A stretch of 64,000 nt of DNA from Garcia nutans (GCA_947685225.1 CANTUV010000024.1:25996001-26060000), one strand, 5' to 3'; positions 1 to 10,925 are shown, counted from the stretch's first letter. Numbers and translations: made by a program. Notes: generated from the sequence alone by a model not told the origin.

Positions 1-1545
1 TTTATGCCTGGGGAGACACTAGCCTTGCCTCCCTTTACAATGGCTTTGATAAATTTTGTAGGGATAAGAGATTGTTCACCGGTTTTATGGTCATTGTGGA
101 GGTATGAGTTCTGTCCTTTATTAAATAAAGATGATGTGTACATAAAATATTAACCTTTATTGTTTTTCCTCAATTGGTGTAGGAATACAAACATAACCTT
201 GTTAAGGCACCTGCATATTCGAGAGATGGGTTGGATACCAAAGGCGTAGCCCCTGGCTTTTGAAATATACCAAGGTGCCTAGCAGCAATCATGTGCACAC
301 CCGGCGGTATCAACTAAGCTGCCTGACCTGGGATTAAGTAAAGAGATGGAATTAGTATGATTTTTAAAATTTATGCGAGAAATAACTTACATGTCTTACC
401 ATTTGGAGGTGGACATTGCTTGGTGGAGAGCTACCATGAGCGATGCATTACCCCTACAGAATTCCCGTTGGATCATTGTCAAGTCGGTTTCCAGCAGCTG
501 GTTCCTTAGTGAGAGGGTACATAACTTATTCCTTAGCCCTGATCAGAGGTGGGCGCCAACTAATATTCTAGCATCTGTGCTAACCTATATGTCCATACTG
601 GAGGACCCTAGGAGATACGCCCGAAATAGATTTGATGTCAATGCTTTCTTACTTTGGCCAGAGTTGACACGTGCTGAGTTTATGTGGGACTAGATTTTGC
701 ACTTTGAAGTCTCTCCTGATGGTGTTAAAGGTATGGAGGCATAGGGAGATGAAGAACAGGAAGAGGAAGAAGAAGGTGATGAGAGCATAGGGAAAAAAGG
801 TGATGAGGAAATTGAGGATGAGTATGAGGAGGAAGATGGTAATGAGGGGAATGGTGATAAGGATAAAGAGGAAGACGATACAAGGGATACTACTGCCCAT
901 ACTCTTTTGTGAATTAGACATACTCTTTTGTGAATCCTGGACTTGCCTTTTCATTTTACTTGTCTAACCTTTATGAATTTTTACAGGCAATCAAACAACC
1001 AGGCGGTCCTAGTCTAGGCGAAGCTTGTCCATCTAGTGTAGTGTTGCTTCAACCATATGTCCTGCATGTAATCCTCGATACCGATCTGTCTTCTGGTTTC
1101 CAAGACTTTGACCTGAACTATATGGTTTATACTCCCTATTCATATTGATATATGTTGAATATATGCATGAAAATGTATGAACCTAACTTTTCCTTTTCTA
1201 GCTCGCATCGGATGCTTGAAGAATAGAACCAGAAGTTGCAGGAGGAATTGGCTGCTAGTTGTTGGCATGCTAATTATCTTGAATGGAACTTTTGAGACTT
1301 TAGATTTCAGGGCTATAGGGATCTTGGTGCGTCTTCATCAAGGAGGCCCTAGACCGATGACAATGATGTGCCTCCTCCCTTCTTAGGCATTCACTATGAT
1401 AGGACTGATTTTTAGAATAATCAGGATATGGGAGCTTCTTCCTCGAGGGGAAACTAGGAAGATAATGTGCCTTTACCTTCGATAGGCGATGAATTTTTGA
1501 GGGGCTTATTTGATTATAGACCACCTCCTCCTTCATAGTGACTGT
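1..1545 (+). pseudogene. Decayed multi-exon coding remnant, unrecognised
   Basis: I do not recognise the protein. Short open stretches with coding-like composition follow one another on the plus strand: 1-150; about 181-690 (tryptophan-rich, with WIIVKSVSSSWFLSERV); an acidic Glu/Asp-rich tail at about 740-910; about 985-1120; and about 1200-1535, which contains a heptad-like LEE-NQKLQEELAA stretch and a proline-rich end. Several blocks are preceded by pyrimidine tracts ending in AG (near 180, 985 and 1200), which looks like old splice acceptors. In-frame stops interrupt nearly every block. The acidic tail and coiled-coil end resemble the C-terminus of plant transposon-associated proteins, but that is only an impression. 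It may share an origin with the DUF7745 relic downstream. Confidence 0.35.
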
Positions 1546-1855
1546 CTTGTATTATATTATATTAAAGTACACATAATAAAAGCTTGTATTAAATTTATAT
1601 GCATAATAAAATATAACACTTTGAATTTTCAACTTCTCTTTTTCTTTTGCTTCTGGACATTTTTAACTAAATATAACATTGACGTTTTACGCATATATAC
1701 ACACAAATTTGGTACCATATCGAATTTATTCAAAATGGATTCGACATAGACTAGAATTTACAACCAAACCAACATAGACCATGTTTATTTATTTCCAACT
1801 TCATAACAAATTAGGTGTCCCTAAATCCTAACCTAATTTGACTCCAACCTTCTGC

Positions 1856-1864
1856 TATATAAAT
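1856..1864 (+). promoter_or_regulatory. Possible TATA box
   Basis: TATATAAAT lies about 65 bp upstream of an ATG at 1928, after a CT-rich and A-rich leader-like stretch, and just upstream of the DUF7745 relic. The spacing and context fit an old plant promoter. In such AT-rich DNA the motif alone is weak evidence. The rest of 1546-1990 shows no coding sequence. Confidence 0.25.
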
Positions 1865-2009
1865 CAATAAGTAACCCTCTTTTTCATCTATAATTAAAGT
1901 AGTAGCAATTTCAACTCTCTCATAACAATGAATAAGCTAATTTAAAAAAGATAAAAAATTTATTCAAGACCATCTAGGCTTCACATTGGGAATATATATC
2001 ATGTTCTCA

Positions 2010-3245
2010 ACTTAATGTTTTAAAGTGCTTTCAAAATGTCATGTTGGACTCTTACATGACGTGGCCTCCTTTTGGGATGTGAAAACTAGGACTTTCAAGA
2101 TAAGTGACTTTGAAGTATGACCTATGATCGAAGAATTTGAAGCCATTCTCAGATGCCCAAGCAATCATCCAATGGCATTACCCATATTTACTTGAAAGAC
2201 TCATCAAAAGATGCAGATGCTATTTTAACTCCTGAAATCTGAAGTTCTACAATTGACCAGAGTTGAGAAAATCTTGCTTGGTCCATTGATCAATTTTGGC
2301 ACTTCCCATTTGGCTTCCACCAAAGTGTGGGGATGTATGTTTTGTTTGTGCTTGCTTGATCAATTCTTGCTTGTTTCTTCTAATGACGATAATGATTCGC
2401 GAGCACTGGACATTGTGGACCAAATGGAGGGAGGATTTTTACTAATACCCATGATCATGGTTGAAACCCTAATCAGATTGGATCAATCAAGAAAAATTCT
2501 TCGATGAGGTTAGCAAAAAGTCCCTTGCTGCTTTAGATAATTACCTAAATTGTCCTTTCGGGTTTTCAATTTAGGCCTTTTATTTTTATTGCTCTAATTT
2601 TTGCCTAGTCCGCCCTTATAGGTTTTTGGAACTAGCGAGTTATCCTAATTTTTTTCCTAAGTCGCCCTTACAGGTTTTCAATCTAGTGGACTTATTTTTT
2701 TTTTGTTGGTCCTAATTTTTGCCTAGACAGCCCTTGCAGGTTTTTAGAACTAGTGAATCACCCAAATTTTTTTGCTTAGGCCACTCTTGCGGGTTTTAAA
2801 CCTATCGAGCTCCTTTCTTTACATGAATTATTTTTCATATTTATAGATCTAGCTACAGAAGAGCTTCTACTTGCTCCACACCCCATCTATAGACTTTACT
2901 AGATATTTGTCATGACATCATTTTGAAAGGAACTTGCTTCATCCTGTTGCCTGATATATCAAATGGGTTGATTGGATTCGCTCACGAGCTATGGTAAACA
3001 TCTGTTGGTTGGTACCTTGGTGGAAAATTACTCATGTTACCATTCAGATGTATTTGATGTATGTTCCTCTTATTGCTCTTTATCGAGGCACTTGCTATGA
3101 TCGTCAACAACTCGATCGCCAGTATAGAGCTGAGCCTCGACGTTTTGAGTTTACTCATAATTTGGACAGGCCTCGTTTAATAGAAGCCTACTTGGATCGA
3201 TTGAGGCAAAGTTGGCCTGTACTTTACACTTATTGTCTGCCATAA
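2010..3245 (+). pseudogene. DUF7745-like protein relic
   Basis: Three pieces together resemble the plant-specific DUF7745 family, usually found in repeat-rich plant DNA and of unknown function. Piece one (about 2020-2200) reads FWDVKTRTFKISDFEV, an in-frame stop, then PMIEEFEAIL, the family's N-terminal signature. Piece two (about 2253-2507) carries a domain middle with ALDIVDQMEGG and LIPMIMVETLIRL. Piece three (about 2930-3245) has WVDWIRSR and NICWLVPWWKI, then VPLIALYRGTCYD and RQQLDRQYR, which match the C-terminal part. Stops and frame changes break it, and between pieces two and three lie ~320 bp of short repeats with no coding sense. No complete product is possible. Family assignment is from memory of its conserved words, not a search. 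From 3246 to about 3530 I see nothing. Confidence 0.6.
2545..2815 (+). repeat. Degenerate ~50 bp tandem repeat, five units
   Basis: Five diverged units share the pattern CTAATTTTTGCCTAG, then CGCCCTTNCAGGTTTT, then an AACTAGCGAG-like end. Two more units sit at about 3530-3640, next to the integrase tail on the minus strand. On the minus strand such units follow the integrase of Tat-type elements as a decayed tail, so this may be retroelement 3' sequence. They separate two parts of the DUF7745 relic. Confidence 0.5.
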
Positions 3246-3640
3246 ATTCTGCATTTGTCAATTCTTTATAAAATGATGTTAGGAGGAATAATAATAATAA
3301 AAGATATTTTCTTTCCTTTTATAATTTGTCATCACTTTTCGCTATTGTATGGTTTATTTTACCATGTCATTCAGATACTCAAAATAGTGCACATAGAATA
3401 ATTTTATTGTCAACTAATTTTATTAAATTAGGGAACAACCAAAAAACATAAAGCCAGCATATATATGATCATTTCTGTCACCAACCAACCCTTACTGGTG
3501 TTTTAATTGACAATTTTCTCTCGTTTTAGTTTTAATTATTGCCTAGTTCGCCCTTTCAGATTTTCAAAACTAGCGAACTGTTCTAACTTTTGTCTAGGCT
3601 GCCCTCTTTGGGGTTTCAACCTAGCAAGCCCTCTTCTTTT

Positions 3641-3947
3641 AAAATGTAAAATTTCTTCAGCCTGTCAATATTCGCAGTCTCACTAAACTCATTTCCATCC
3701 ATATCCAATAGCTTGACTGTCCCCTTGTTCATGACTTGCTTCACAACATATGGCCCTTCCCAACTAGGTCTAAACTTTCCTCTTGGATCAGGAACATTGG
3801 GCTTACATTATTTTAACACTAAGTCACCGACTTTAAGCTTCCTAATCTTAATGCTCTTGTTGTAGGCTCGTGCTATCTTTCTTTGATATAGCTGATGATC
3901 ATACAGTGCCTTTAACCTTCTTTCTTTTAATAAGGCTAGCTGTGTGT
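3641..3947 (-). pseudogene. Tat-type gypsy integrase, C-terminal piece
   Basis: Read on the minus strand this encodes the end of a Ty3/gypsy integrase: YDHQLYQRKIARAYN, then KLKVGDLVLK, one in-frame stop, then PRGKFRPSWEGPYVVKQV and DMDGNEF. This is the GPY/F-type C-terminal module of Tat-lineage elements. The other half of the same gene lies at 24938-25510, on the far side of the Athila insertion, and the frame resumes in register across the 5 bp duplication TGTGT (3943-3947 and 24938-24942). The remnant is therefore older than the Athila insertion. Its downstream end dissolves into the ~50 bp repeats near 3530-3640. Confidence 0.75.
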
Positions 3948-5674
3948 TATTGCGCTCGAATTAACTCTAACAAAAAGCGTCACTCGCAAGTATACGAGGT
4001 TGCTATAGCAAAGGTAATCGCCCCAAGGTCGTCTCACAAGGAAGCTATAGTGGCCAATTGATTATCAGATTATGAATAACAAGTAATGAAGAAAATTTAA
4101 ATTGTTAACTAATGAAGAACATTGATTGAAGATTAAAGCAAATAAAAGTAAATTAAGCTGATGTTTTGATTCACCTGATAGAAAGATCTAGGGTTTGCAC
4201 TTCTCTGCTACTTATATGTATGAACGATTATTCCTCTTAACCAATTTAATTTCAAAGATTAAATCTCAAGAAACATAATTAATTGAATAAAGGAAATAAG
4301 CTCTCGCATTCAAACCTCTCTCAAATAATCTTGTTCCAATTAAAAAAATATTTTCCTAGGTTATATCTCTAATTCACCTAAGTCCTTAATTGAATTGTTC
4401 TAGTATTAGACTTCATCTCTCAATCCATCATCTAATACCTAAAACACATAATTGGTGGCCAATCAATTATATATTAGCAATAATTCATTCAATAAAGGCT
4501 TAAAGAAATAATTGAGTTAAGAGTAATAACCAATTCATACAATCATAGCAGATCCATACAAACCCTAGACTAGATCAAATTAGTTCATAATGCTATCAAA
4601 CATACTCATCTCATTAATATTCAAAGAAATCAATTTAGACATGATAATATCCATAAATACAATTCCAATGAAAATAAAGAGATAAAGTTCAAGAACAAAA
4701 CCAAATTACGAACTCCTTGAAGCTTTTGAAGAATCTCTTGTTCAAATCTTGCAAGAAGGATGTATCAATGGCATGAACAATCTAATCTAGCTAGTTTAAT
4801 CAAAATGTAATAAAAAATCAAAGAAAACAAAGTTATCAAAACCTAAACTCTCTTAACGGCTCAATCTCCTCTCCAAAATCTCAACCCCCCAAAGCCCTAG
4901 CTTCTTTTCTCCTTTTATATGAAACGTCCGCTTAAAAAATTTGCTACAACTTTGATTCATGAGAGACATGGCCAAGTTGGATGTGACTTGGCCGTGTTGA
5001 TGGTCTTTGGAGGGACACGGCCAGTGACTTGGCTGTGTCCCTTACTTGTGTTCGCTTCTACTTGCTTTTCTTTTTTTTCTTCTTTGGTTGAGTGACAGGG
5101 CCAAGTCTTGAATGAGACACGGCCGTGTTGGATCATTTTGGAGGGACACGGCCACTGACTTGGCCGTGTCCCTTCCCTGTGTTTGCTTCTGTGTGAGTTG
5201 CCTCTTCTTTGCCTTTGGAACTAAGTGAGACACGGCCAAGTTGGAGTGACTTGGCCGTGTTGGAGCCTTTTTGGAGGGACACGGCCACTAACTTGGCCGT
5301 GTCCCTTGAGTGTGTCCCTCTCTGTGCCTTGAACTTCCTTTTAACTTGGTATGGGACACGGCCAGTGACTTGGCCGTGTCCTCTGCCTGTGTCAGCTACT
5401 GTCCCTTTTTTCCTTCAATTTGTTTCCTTGCCTTTTTTAACCTAAAACAAAACTCAAACAAACTATAAACAAAAAGTAAATAAACAATAACCAACAAAAT
5501 ATAAACACCATACTAAAAACTAGATCAAAAACGACATAAACACTGAAATAAACTAAAACTATCAAAATTAATGAAAACACTAAACAAACAAATAAAAACT
5601 AACAAAATACCTAAATAAAACAATAATTATCATAATAAACAAGACACAAATCTATAACAAAAACTAATAAAACA
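3948..5674 (-). repeat. Athila 3' LTR
   Basis: It pairs with 23234-24937. On the plus strand it runs from TATTGCGCTCG (the other copy has TGTTGCGCTCG) to CTAATAAAACA. The 1727 bp length exceeds the partner (1704 bp) mainly because the partner lost about 24 bp inside the hairpin cluster. Long stretches are identical by eye, so the insertion is fairly young. It contains the hairpin cluster at about 4962-5400, and no coding sequence. Confidence 0.9.
4962..5400. repeat. ACACGGCC hairpin cluster in Athila LTR
   Basis: The LTR is AT-rich except here. Four hairpins stand out: 5012-5042 (one mismatch), 5143-5172, 5276-5305 and 5354-5381. The ideal form has arms GGGACACGGCCA and TGGCCGTGTCCC around a 6 nt loop (GTGACT, CTGACT or CTAACT); 5143-5172 and 5276-5305 are perfect. 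Between them lie longer-loop pairs of GACACGGCCAAGT with ACTTGGCCGTGT (near 4970-4996, 5093-5127 and 5228-5260). Spacing between the main hairpins is about 80-130 bp, with CT- and TG-rich spacers. Confidence 0.85.
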
Positions 5675-5690
5675 ACTACCCCACACTTAA
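5675..5690 (-). other. Athila polypurine tract
   Basis: Directly inside the 3' LTR, the minus strand reads AAGTGTGGGGTAGT against the LTR start TGTT. This is the expected place for the plus-strand DNA primer. Similar AAGTGTGGGG motifs recur near 6446-6460 and 7005-7018. Confidence 0.6.
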
Positions 5691-7253
5691 AACTTTGCTT
5701 GTCCTCAAGCAAAATGACATGGCATAAATTAAAAACTCAAACAATCTTAACTATAATTCCAGCATATAAGATGAAATCCTTTAAGACTCAGCCATAAATA
5801 TTTGCAATTTACTTCAATCAAAGATTTTCTTAACTCATTCATTAATCCAGACATACAAATCTCATCTCTCATCAAGTGTTTCACTCGATTTCAAAGATTA
5901 ATCACTCAAACCACTCATGACTGCATACTACCATAAACTTGCTTAATTATCCAATCTCTCTCACTAATTTTCTAAAGAAATAATCCGAAGGTCTTTCATT
6001 TGGATGTAATGGGGCTAAGGTAAAGGTGTGAGAAAAGACATTTAAGCTGGAGCATCAAGAAATGGAGTATCTAAATTAGACAATACTCTTGCTAAGAAAC
6101 TCATAACTCCCTCAAATGGCAAACTCACCAACCCTTGATAATCTTACATACTTGCATAAAAATACATGAGTCAACATTCCTCTTTTGATAACCAATGCTA
6201 GAACATATATAAATTTTGTATATATATATATATATATATTTTATTTTCTCTTCTTTTTTTTATCATATATATATATATTTTGTTTTGTTTTTTTATTTTT
6301 AAATACATATATATACAAAATATAACATTGCATAGAATATCTAGCTTAAAATGTAGAGGAAAAGAATAATCAACTTTAATCAAATACAATGTGCAAAGTA
6401 TGCATTTCAACCCCAAATAGCAATACCATTTTTTTTTACTTGCTTACCCCACACTTTGAAATAAACCACCCTATTGTCATATTATAAAACTCCATTCCTT
6501 AATGCAGGTATGATGATAATAAGAACATGTTAAGTTGAGAATTGTGTTGATCAAACAAGAAAAGGTCAAAGGCTCAACTTGGCTTACTAAGGAAATCAAT
6601 ATTAAGGGAGGTCTTTTTAAGCTAAAGGGCTAGCCTAATTTGCCTTCATCATTTTAAAACTTGAGATGAAATCATAATGTGAGTTCAATTAGTATGCAAA
6701 AGCAAACTCTAGAGATGCAAAATCATGAAGGTGCACACTTAAGAAAAGAAAATCAACTGATAATAATATCAAATTATGAGACTCAAAACTCACACAGGTG
6801 GGTTCACAAAGATTTATATGTCATAAATTACAGAATGTGAAAATTGATCCTGAATGAATTCAAATACTAATCTCTATGCTGATACTAAAGTCTCAACTAT
6901 AATGCTAGAATCACAGAAAAGATCAATAAATTTTCAACAATTATACCATGCACAACAAATACAATAAACAAAACAAAACAAAAATTAAAGAAAAGTTTAA
7001 AGATTACCCCACACTTTAGAATTTACATTGTCCTCAATGGAAAATAAGAATAATAAAGAAAAAGAGTTAAAGGACAACCTGTCTTCCATCGTACCCTGGT
7101 GAGGCAAAACCCTAACTTTCCATCACAAACACAAAAGTTCAAAAACAAAAGTACAATATATAAAAATAAAATATCCAAATATAAAATGTTAACATGAAAA
7201 AAAAATAAAAACAATAACAAAAATACACTAAACACAATAAAGTAAGGAACTCA
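5691..7253 (-). other. Athila 3' non-coding region
   Basis: No recognisable protein. It holds an AT dinucleotide run near 6216-6240 and pyrimidine/AT tracts to about 6310, plus two extra polypurine-like motifs (minus-strand AAGTGTGGGG at about 6446-6460 and 7005-7018). Each resembles the functional tract beside the LTR, and two of the three are followed by a TTGTCCTCAA-like string. Short open frames here are low-complexity and I do not support them as genes. Confidence 0.5.
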
Positions 7254-8406
7254 AAATCTATGGAAAAGGCGAGCGTGAAGATGATGCAGCAGAGGGGTGT
7301 AGACTCAAAATCTTTGCAATGTTGCTATTAATCTGTTCCAACTGCTGCAAGACCTCAGCATGGTTTTGGTCCACCTTGCCCTCCAGTCAATCTACCTTTT
7401 CTTCCAAGGCCCCAATCCTAATAAGCACCTCTTGATGTTCCGAGACCGGAGCATCTTCATCTAGATCAAGAGAATCCGAGTCGGACTCTTCTTGGACTCA
7501 TGCTCTCTTCTGCCTGTCTTCCGGTGCTTCTGGCTCAGCTGAAGCCATCATATAAGCCCCTCTCCTATGCAACACCATATGCATTTTCTCTAATGTGGCC
7601 AAATCTAATGAGTCATTACCCAAAATTCTAGTCATGCGACTGGTACTCGAGTCAAAATTTTCAACAAGGGCTACTGCTAATGTGTTAATCAACCCTCCAA
7701 CACAAATTGTCCCCTTCCTTTTATTAGCCACAGTATCAAAAATATCGGCTAACCAATAGTCGGCACTAACAGGCACTGCATTCAAAGCACAATCCAGGAA
7801 AAATAGCTCACTCAATTCCACCACACCCGGGCTCTCCTTCCTAGCAAAGAATCCGCAAGACATAAACCGATGCAAATACCTCAAAGCGGAATTTCTTAAT
7901 CTAGATGCTTTAGCCGATTTGGCCACATAGGTCCCCGAGCCTAATGCTCCCCAAGCAAATTGTTGTTTAAATTCTTTAGGTACCGACCTTTCCCCATGCT
8001 GATGGAAACCATATATAGCATTCAATTATTCAATATTAAGCACAAATGATTTACCCAGCAATTTAAAACTCATTCTAGTGCAGATTTTCTTATCATCTCT
8101 TTCAACCTTAAGAGATGTCAGAAATTCCAAAGTCAGCTCCTCAAACTGCAAAGGTCTCAAGGAGACTAGATTCTCCCACCCAAGGAATTGCACATATCGA
8201 TAAAAATTAGTCCTAATTTGTAGAGCATCAAGTGATTCATCATTAACATACTTCGTCGGGAAAAAACCCCGAGCCAAAAGATTTGCTCTCTTCAAAGATG
8301 AAATTGATGAAGAGGAAGAAGCTCCTTCGGTTGTAGGCCTCTTCTTCTTGTGGTGTGAGACAATCTTTGTTCTTGGCATCTTGAGAAATCTGAAAAATTC
8401 AAACAA
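7254..8406 (-). pseudogene. Athila env-position protein (ATHILA ORF-1-type), broken
   Basis: The extra gene that Athila elements carry after integrase. A Ser-rich, Lys/Arg-rich N-terminus leads into a domain with FLGWENLV, FEELTLEFLTSL, MSFKLLGKSFVLNIE, and later ALRYLHRFMSCGFFARKES, VELSELFFLDCALN and GGLINTLAVAL. These match my memory of the ATHILA ORF-1 / plant transposon protein family. A coiled-coil tail follows (ALEEKVD, LEGKVDQNH, LQQLEQINSNI). Three in-frame stops are visible, at about 8023-8025 (TAA), 7498-7500 (TGA) and 7387-7389 (TGA). Position matches the env gene of retroviruses, but I see no convincing signal peptide or fusion peptide, so I do not call it an envelope protein. 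The start could be the ATG at 8406 or, better placed, 8380. Confidence 0.75.
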
Positions 8407-9174
8407 AAACTTGATTAAATCAAACTTTTTATGAGAAAAGATGAAGTTTTAATGGATTATTTCTAGTTTTGGTGAAGAGATTTGAGGTTTAATGGAAGAT
8501 TTGGAGCTTGGAATCACAAGTTATGGAGGTGGCGAGAGAGAGAACGAAAGAGTGAGAGAGAGATAAGAAACAGGAAACTAGGGATTGAATGGAAAGAAAC
8601 TATGCAAAATCGTGTTTTTTTAAAGTCTAAAAGTGAGGGACACGGCCAAGTTATGGGCAACACGGCCGTGTCATGTGCTTTTTGAGGGACACGGCCAGTG
8701 ACTTGGTCGTGTCCCTTGGGCATGTTAGTCTCTGTGAAGAAAAGGCTACAAAAATAAAATCAAAGAAAAACTGGTGAAGCTTGGCCGTGTCCAAGTGACA
8801 CGGCCAAGTCCCTTGGCCGTGTCACTCACTGTGACAAATGCAAGAATTGAAAATTGATGAGGCTTGGCCATGTCCCATGTGACACTGCCAAGTCCTTTGG
8901 TCGTGTCTCCTTCTGCCACTTTCAACCTTTTATATATATATATATCTACATATCACAAAATATCAAAGAAATTGCAAACCTCTTCTTCGATCAACCCTGA
9001 AACACATTAGAAAAAATAAAAACTGATCACAGCACCCATTCCATTTATTTAGACTAAACATAAAATCTAAACATGCTAAATTAAAATTACAACAATAAAG
9101 AATAAATGCAAACCGATGGGTTGCCTCCCATTTAGTGCTTCTTTAATGTCATAAAGTTGGACATCATGCAAAGC
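8407..9174 (-). other. Athila spacer between integrase and env-position gene
   Basis: No protein is recognised. The section at about 8636-8930 carries a second set of ACACGGCC-type inverted repeats: GGGACACGGCCAAGT, AACACGGCCGTGTC, a hairpin at about 8685-8717, then CTTGGCCGTGTC paired with GACACGGCCAAG near 8780-8825 and a decayed pair near 8869-8908. It lies outside the LTRs, so it is an independent copy of the LTR module. A TATATATATAT run follows near 8931-8943. Confidence 0.7.
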
Positions 9175-9816
9175 CTAGGGATCATGGATCAAAGTGCTGT
9201 CAATGACCCTCACTTCTTGAAATCCTTCATTGTATGGTTTAACTCTCTGTCCATTCAATTTAAAAGTCTCACTTGTTTGAGAGTTAAGCAATTCAATGGC
9301 ACCAGAAGGATACACCTGAGTTATCTCGAAAGGACCACTCCATCGAGACTTGAGTTTACCTGGAAAAAGACGGAGTCGAGAGTTAAAAAGTAAAACTTTC
9401 ATACCTGGACTCAATGACTTTCGCACTATAATTCTATCATGAAGTGCTTTAGAGCGATCCTTGTAAATTCTAGAGCTCTCATATGCCTCATTTCTCAGCT
9501 CATCTAACTCTGAAATTTGCAGGAATCGTTCTCTCTTCGCTTTGTCCAAGTCCAAATTCAGAGTCTTGATTGCCCAATACGCTCTGTGCTCCAACTCCAC
9601 TGGTAAGTGACAAGCTTTTCCAAACACCAATCGGTATGGACTCATACCAAGAGGAGTTTTGAAAGCAGTCCGATATGCCCATAGTGCATCATGCAATCTA
9701 CTTGCCCAATCTTTCCTTGATAAGTTGACTGTTTTCTCCAGAATTCCTTTAATCGGCTTGTTGGATGTTTCCACTTGTCCAGAAGTCTGTGGATGATATG
9801 GGGTCTCCACCTTGTG
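9175..9816 (-). pseudogene. Athila integrase, C-terminal half
   Basis: Starts with TPYHPQTSGQVETSNK, which holds the third catalytic acid (Glu) of the DDE integrase core, then WAYRTAFKTPLGMSPYRLVFGKACHLPVELEH, then the C-terminal GPF-containing module (KLKSRWSGPFEITQVYPSGAIEL). The N-terminal half lies at 18355 onward, beyond the chromovirus. TTGTG at 9812-9816 is one side of the chromovirus target duplication. The piece is open to its natural end at 9175 and better preserved than the env-position gene. Confidence 0.9.
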
Positions 9817-10680
9817 TGTAATATCCCAAAGTGTGCCCTAGAAGTTTGGATATAATTGTTGTTTGTTTGAATTATGTGTATATGTTATGTTGATAAGAAA
9901 AGAAATTGAAAAGAGAATGTTTATGTATTGTTTAAAAAAGAAAGTAATGTGTAGAGAGAAAGTGTATATGTTGGGTATATGGTTATATATATAACATATA
10001 CATTAGTCAAAATGGATAGTCAAGGGAAGAAGATATTTAATTGTTGTATGTGAAATTACTATAAAGGGCACTTGATTAAGAAGAAAGCTAGAACAAGTGA
10101 GAAGAGGGTATGTTGGTAATTGTCTTGTTGGAACACTTGGCGGAGATTTAAAGAGAAGTTGACTTTGTTTTTTTTTCATCATCTTTTCTTCTTTTCCATG
10201 TGTGTGCCGGCTCATCCAAAGACAAAAGAAAGCAAGAGAGGATCTTGAAGTTATAAGCTCAAATTGAAGGAAGAATCAAAGGATTAAGTTGGAGATTTGT
10301 GAAATTTCTTCAATTTTGGTAAGTACTCTCTTGTTTTCCTTTGTTATTTTAAAGTTGTGTTTGAGGTGAGTTATGATTTGTTGATATTATGATTAGGTGT
10401 GTTTGAGATGTGTTTATAAGTGTTGAAATTGAGTGTAAGTTAAAAAGTTAAATTGGTGTTGGTTTTGGTTTGAAGATGGTAAGTTAAGTGGATGTTGATA
10501 TTGAAAGAATAGGAGTGATGTTGGTTTTAGGGTTTTGAAGTGGTAAGTGATTAAATGTATTGTTGATGTATTGTTAATGCGAATATTGTGATGAACATGT
10601 AAAATAAGTGTTAATGACATTGATTATATCCATTTGAATAAGGTTATGTTGTGCACAATGTGTTTTAATTCAATCAAAAG

Positions 10681-10925
10681 AGACTTGGCCATGTTTAGGT
10701 TTTTATTCATGAGAGACACGGCCAAACTAAGGAAGAGACACGGCCAAACTAAAGATTTTTGGGAGACACGGCCAAGTTTAAGGAAATTTGGCCGTGTTGG
10801 ATCAATTTTGGAGAGACACGGCCACTAACTTGGCCGTGTCCCTTGCCCGTGTCTGCTACTGCATGATTTTGTGTTGAGAGACACGACCACAAGCTTGGCC
10901 GTGTCCCTTGAGTGTGTTAGCTACT
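10681..10925. repeat. ACACGGCC hairpin cluster in chromovirus LTR
   Basis: Units run: GAGACACGGCCAAACTAAG twice, GAGACACGGCCAAGT paired with TTTGGCCGTGTT, a full hairpin at about 10814-10843 (arms of ACACGGCCA and TGGCCGTGT, loop CTAACT), and a mutated one at 10880-10909. The stretch from CCGTGTTGGATCA through the hairpin to GTGTCCCTTG is almost the same as 5122-5174 and 5255-5308 in the Athila LTR. The 3' LTR copy is at about 16829-17048. Confidence 0.85.

Noticed and set aside
4962..5400. CRISPR-like array
   Set aside because: The repeats are inverted hairpins with uneven spacing and spacers that are themselves related; the context is a plant retrotransposon LTR.
6198..6416. 72-codon frame over the AT repeat
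   Set aside because: Tyr/Ile/Lys low complexity from a TA dinucleotide run.
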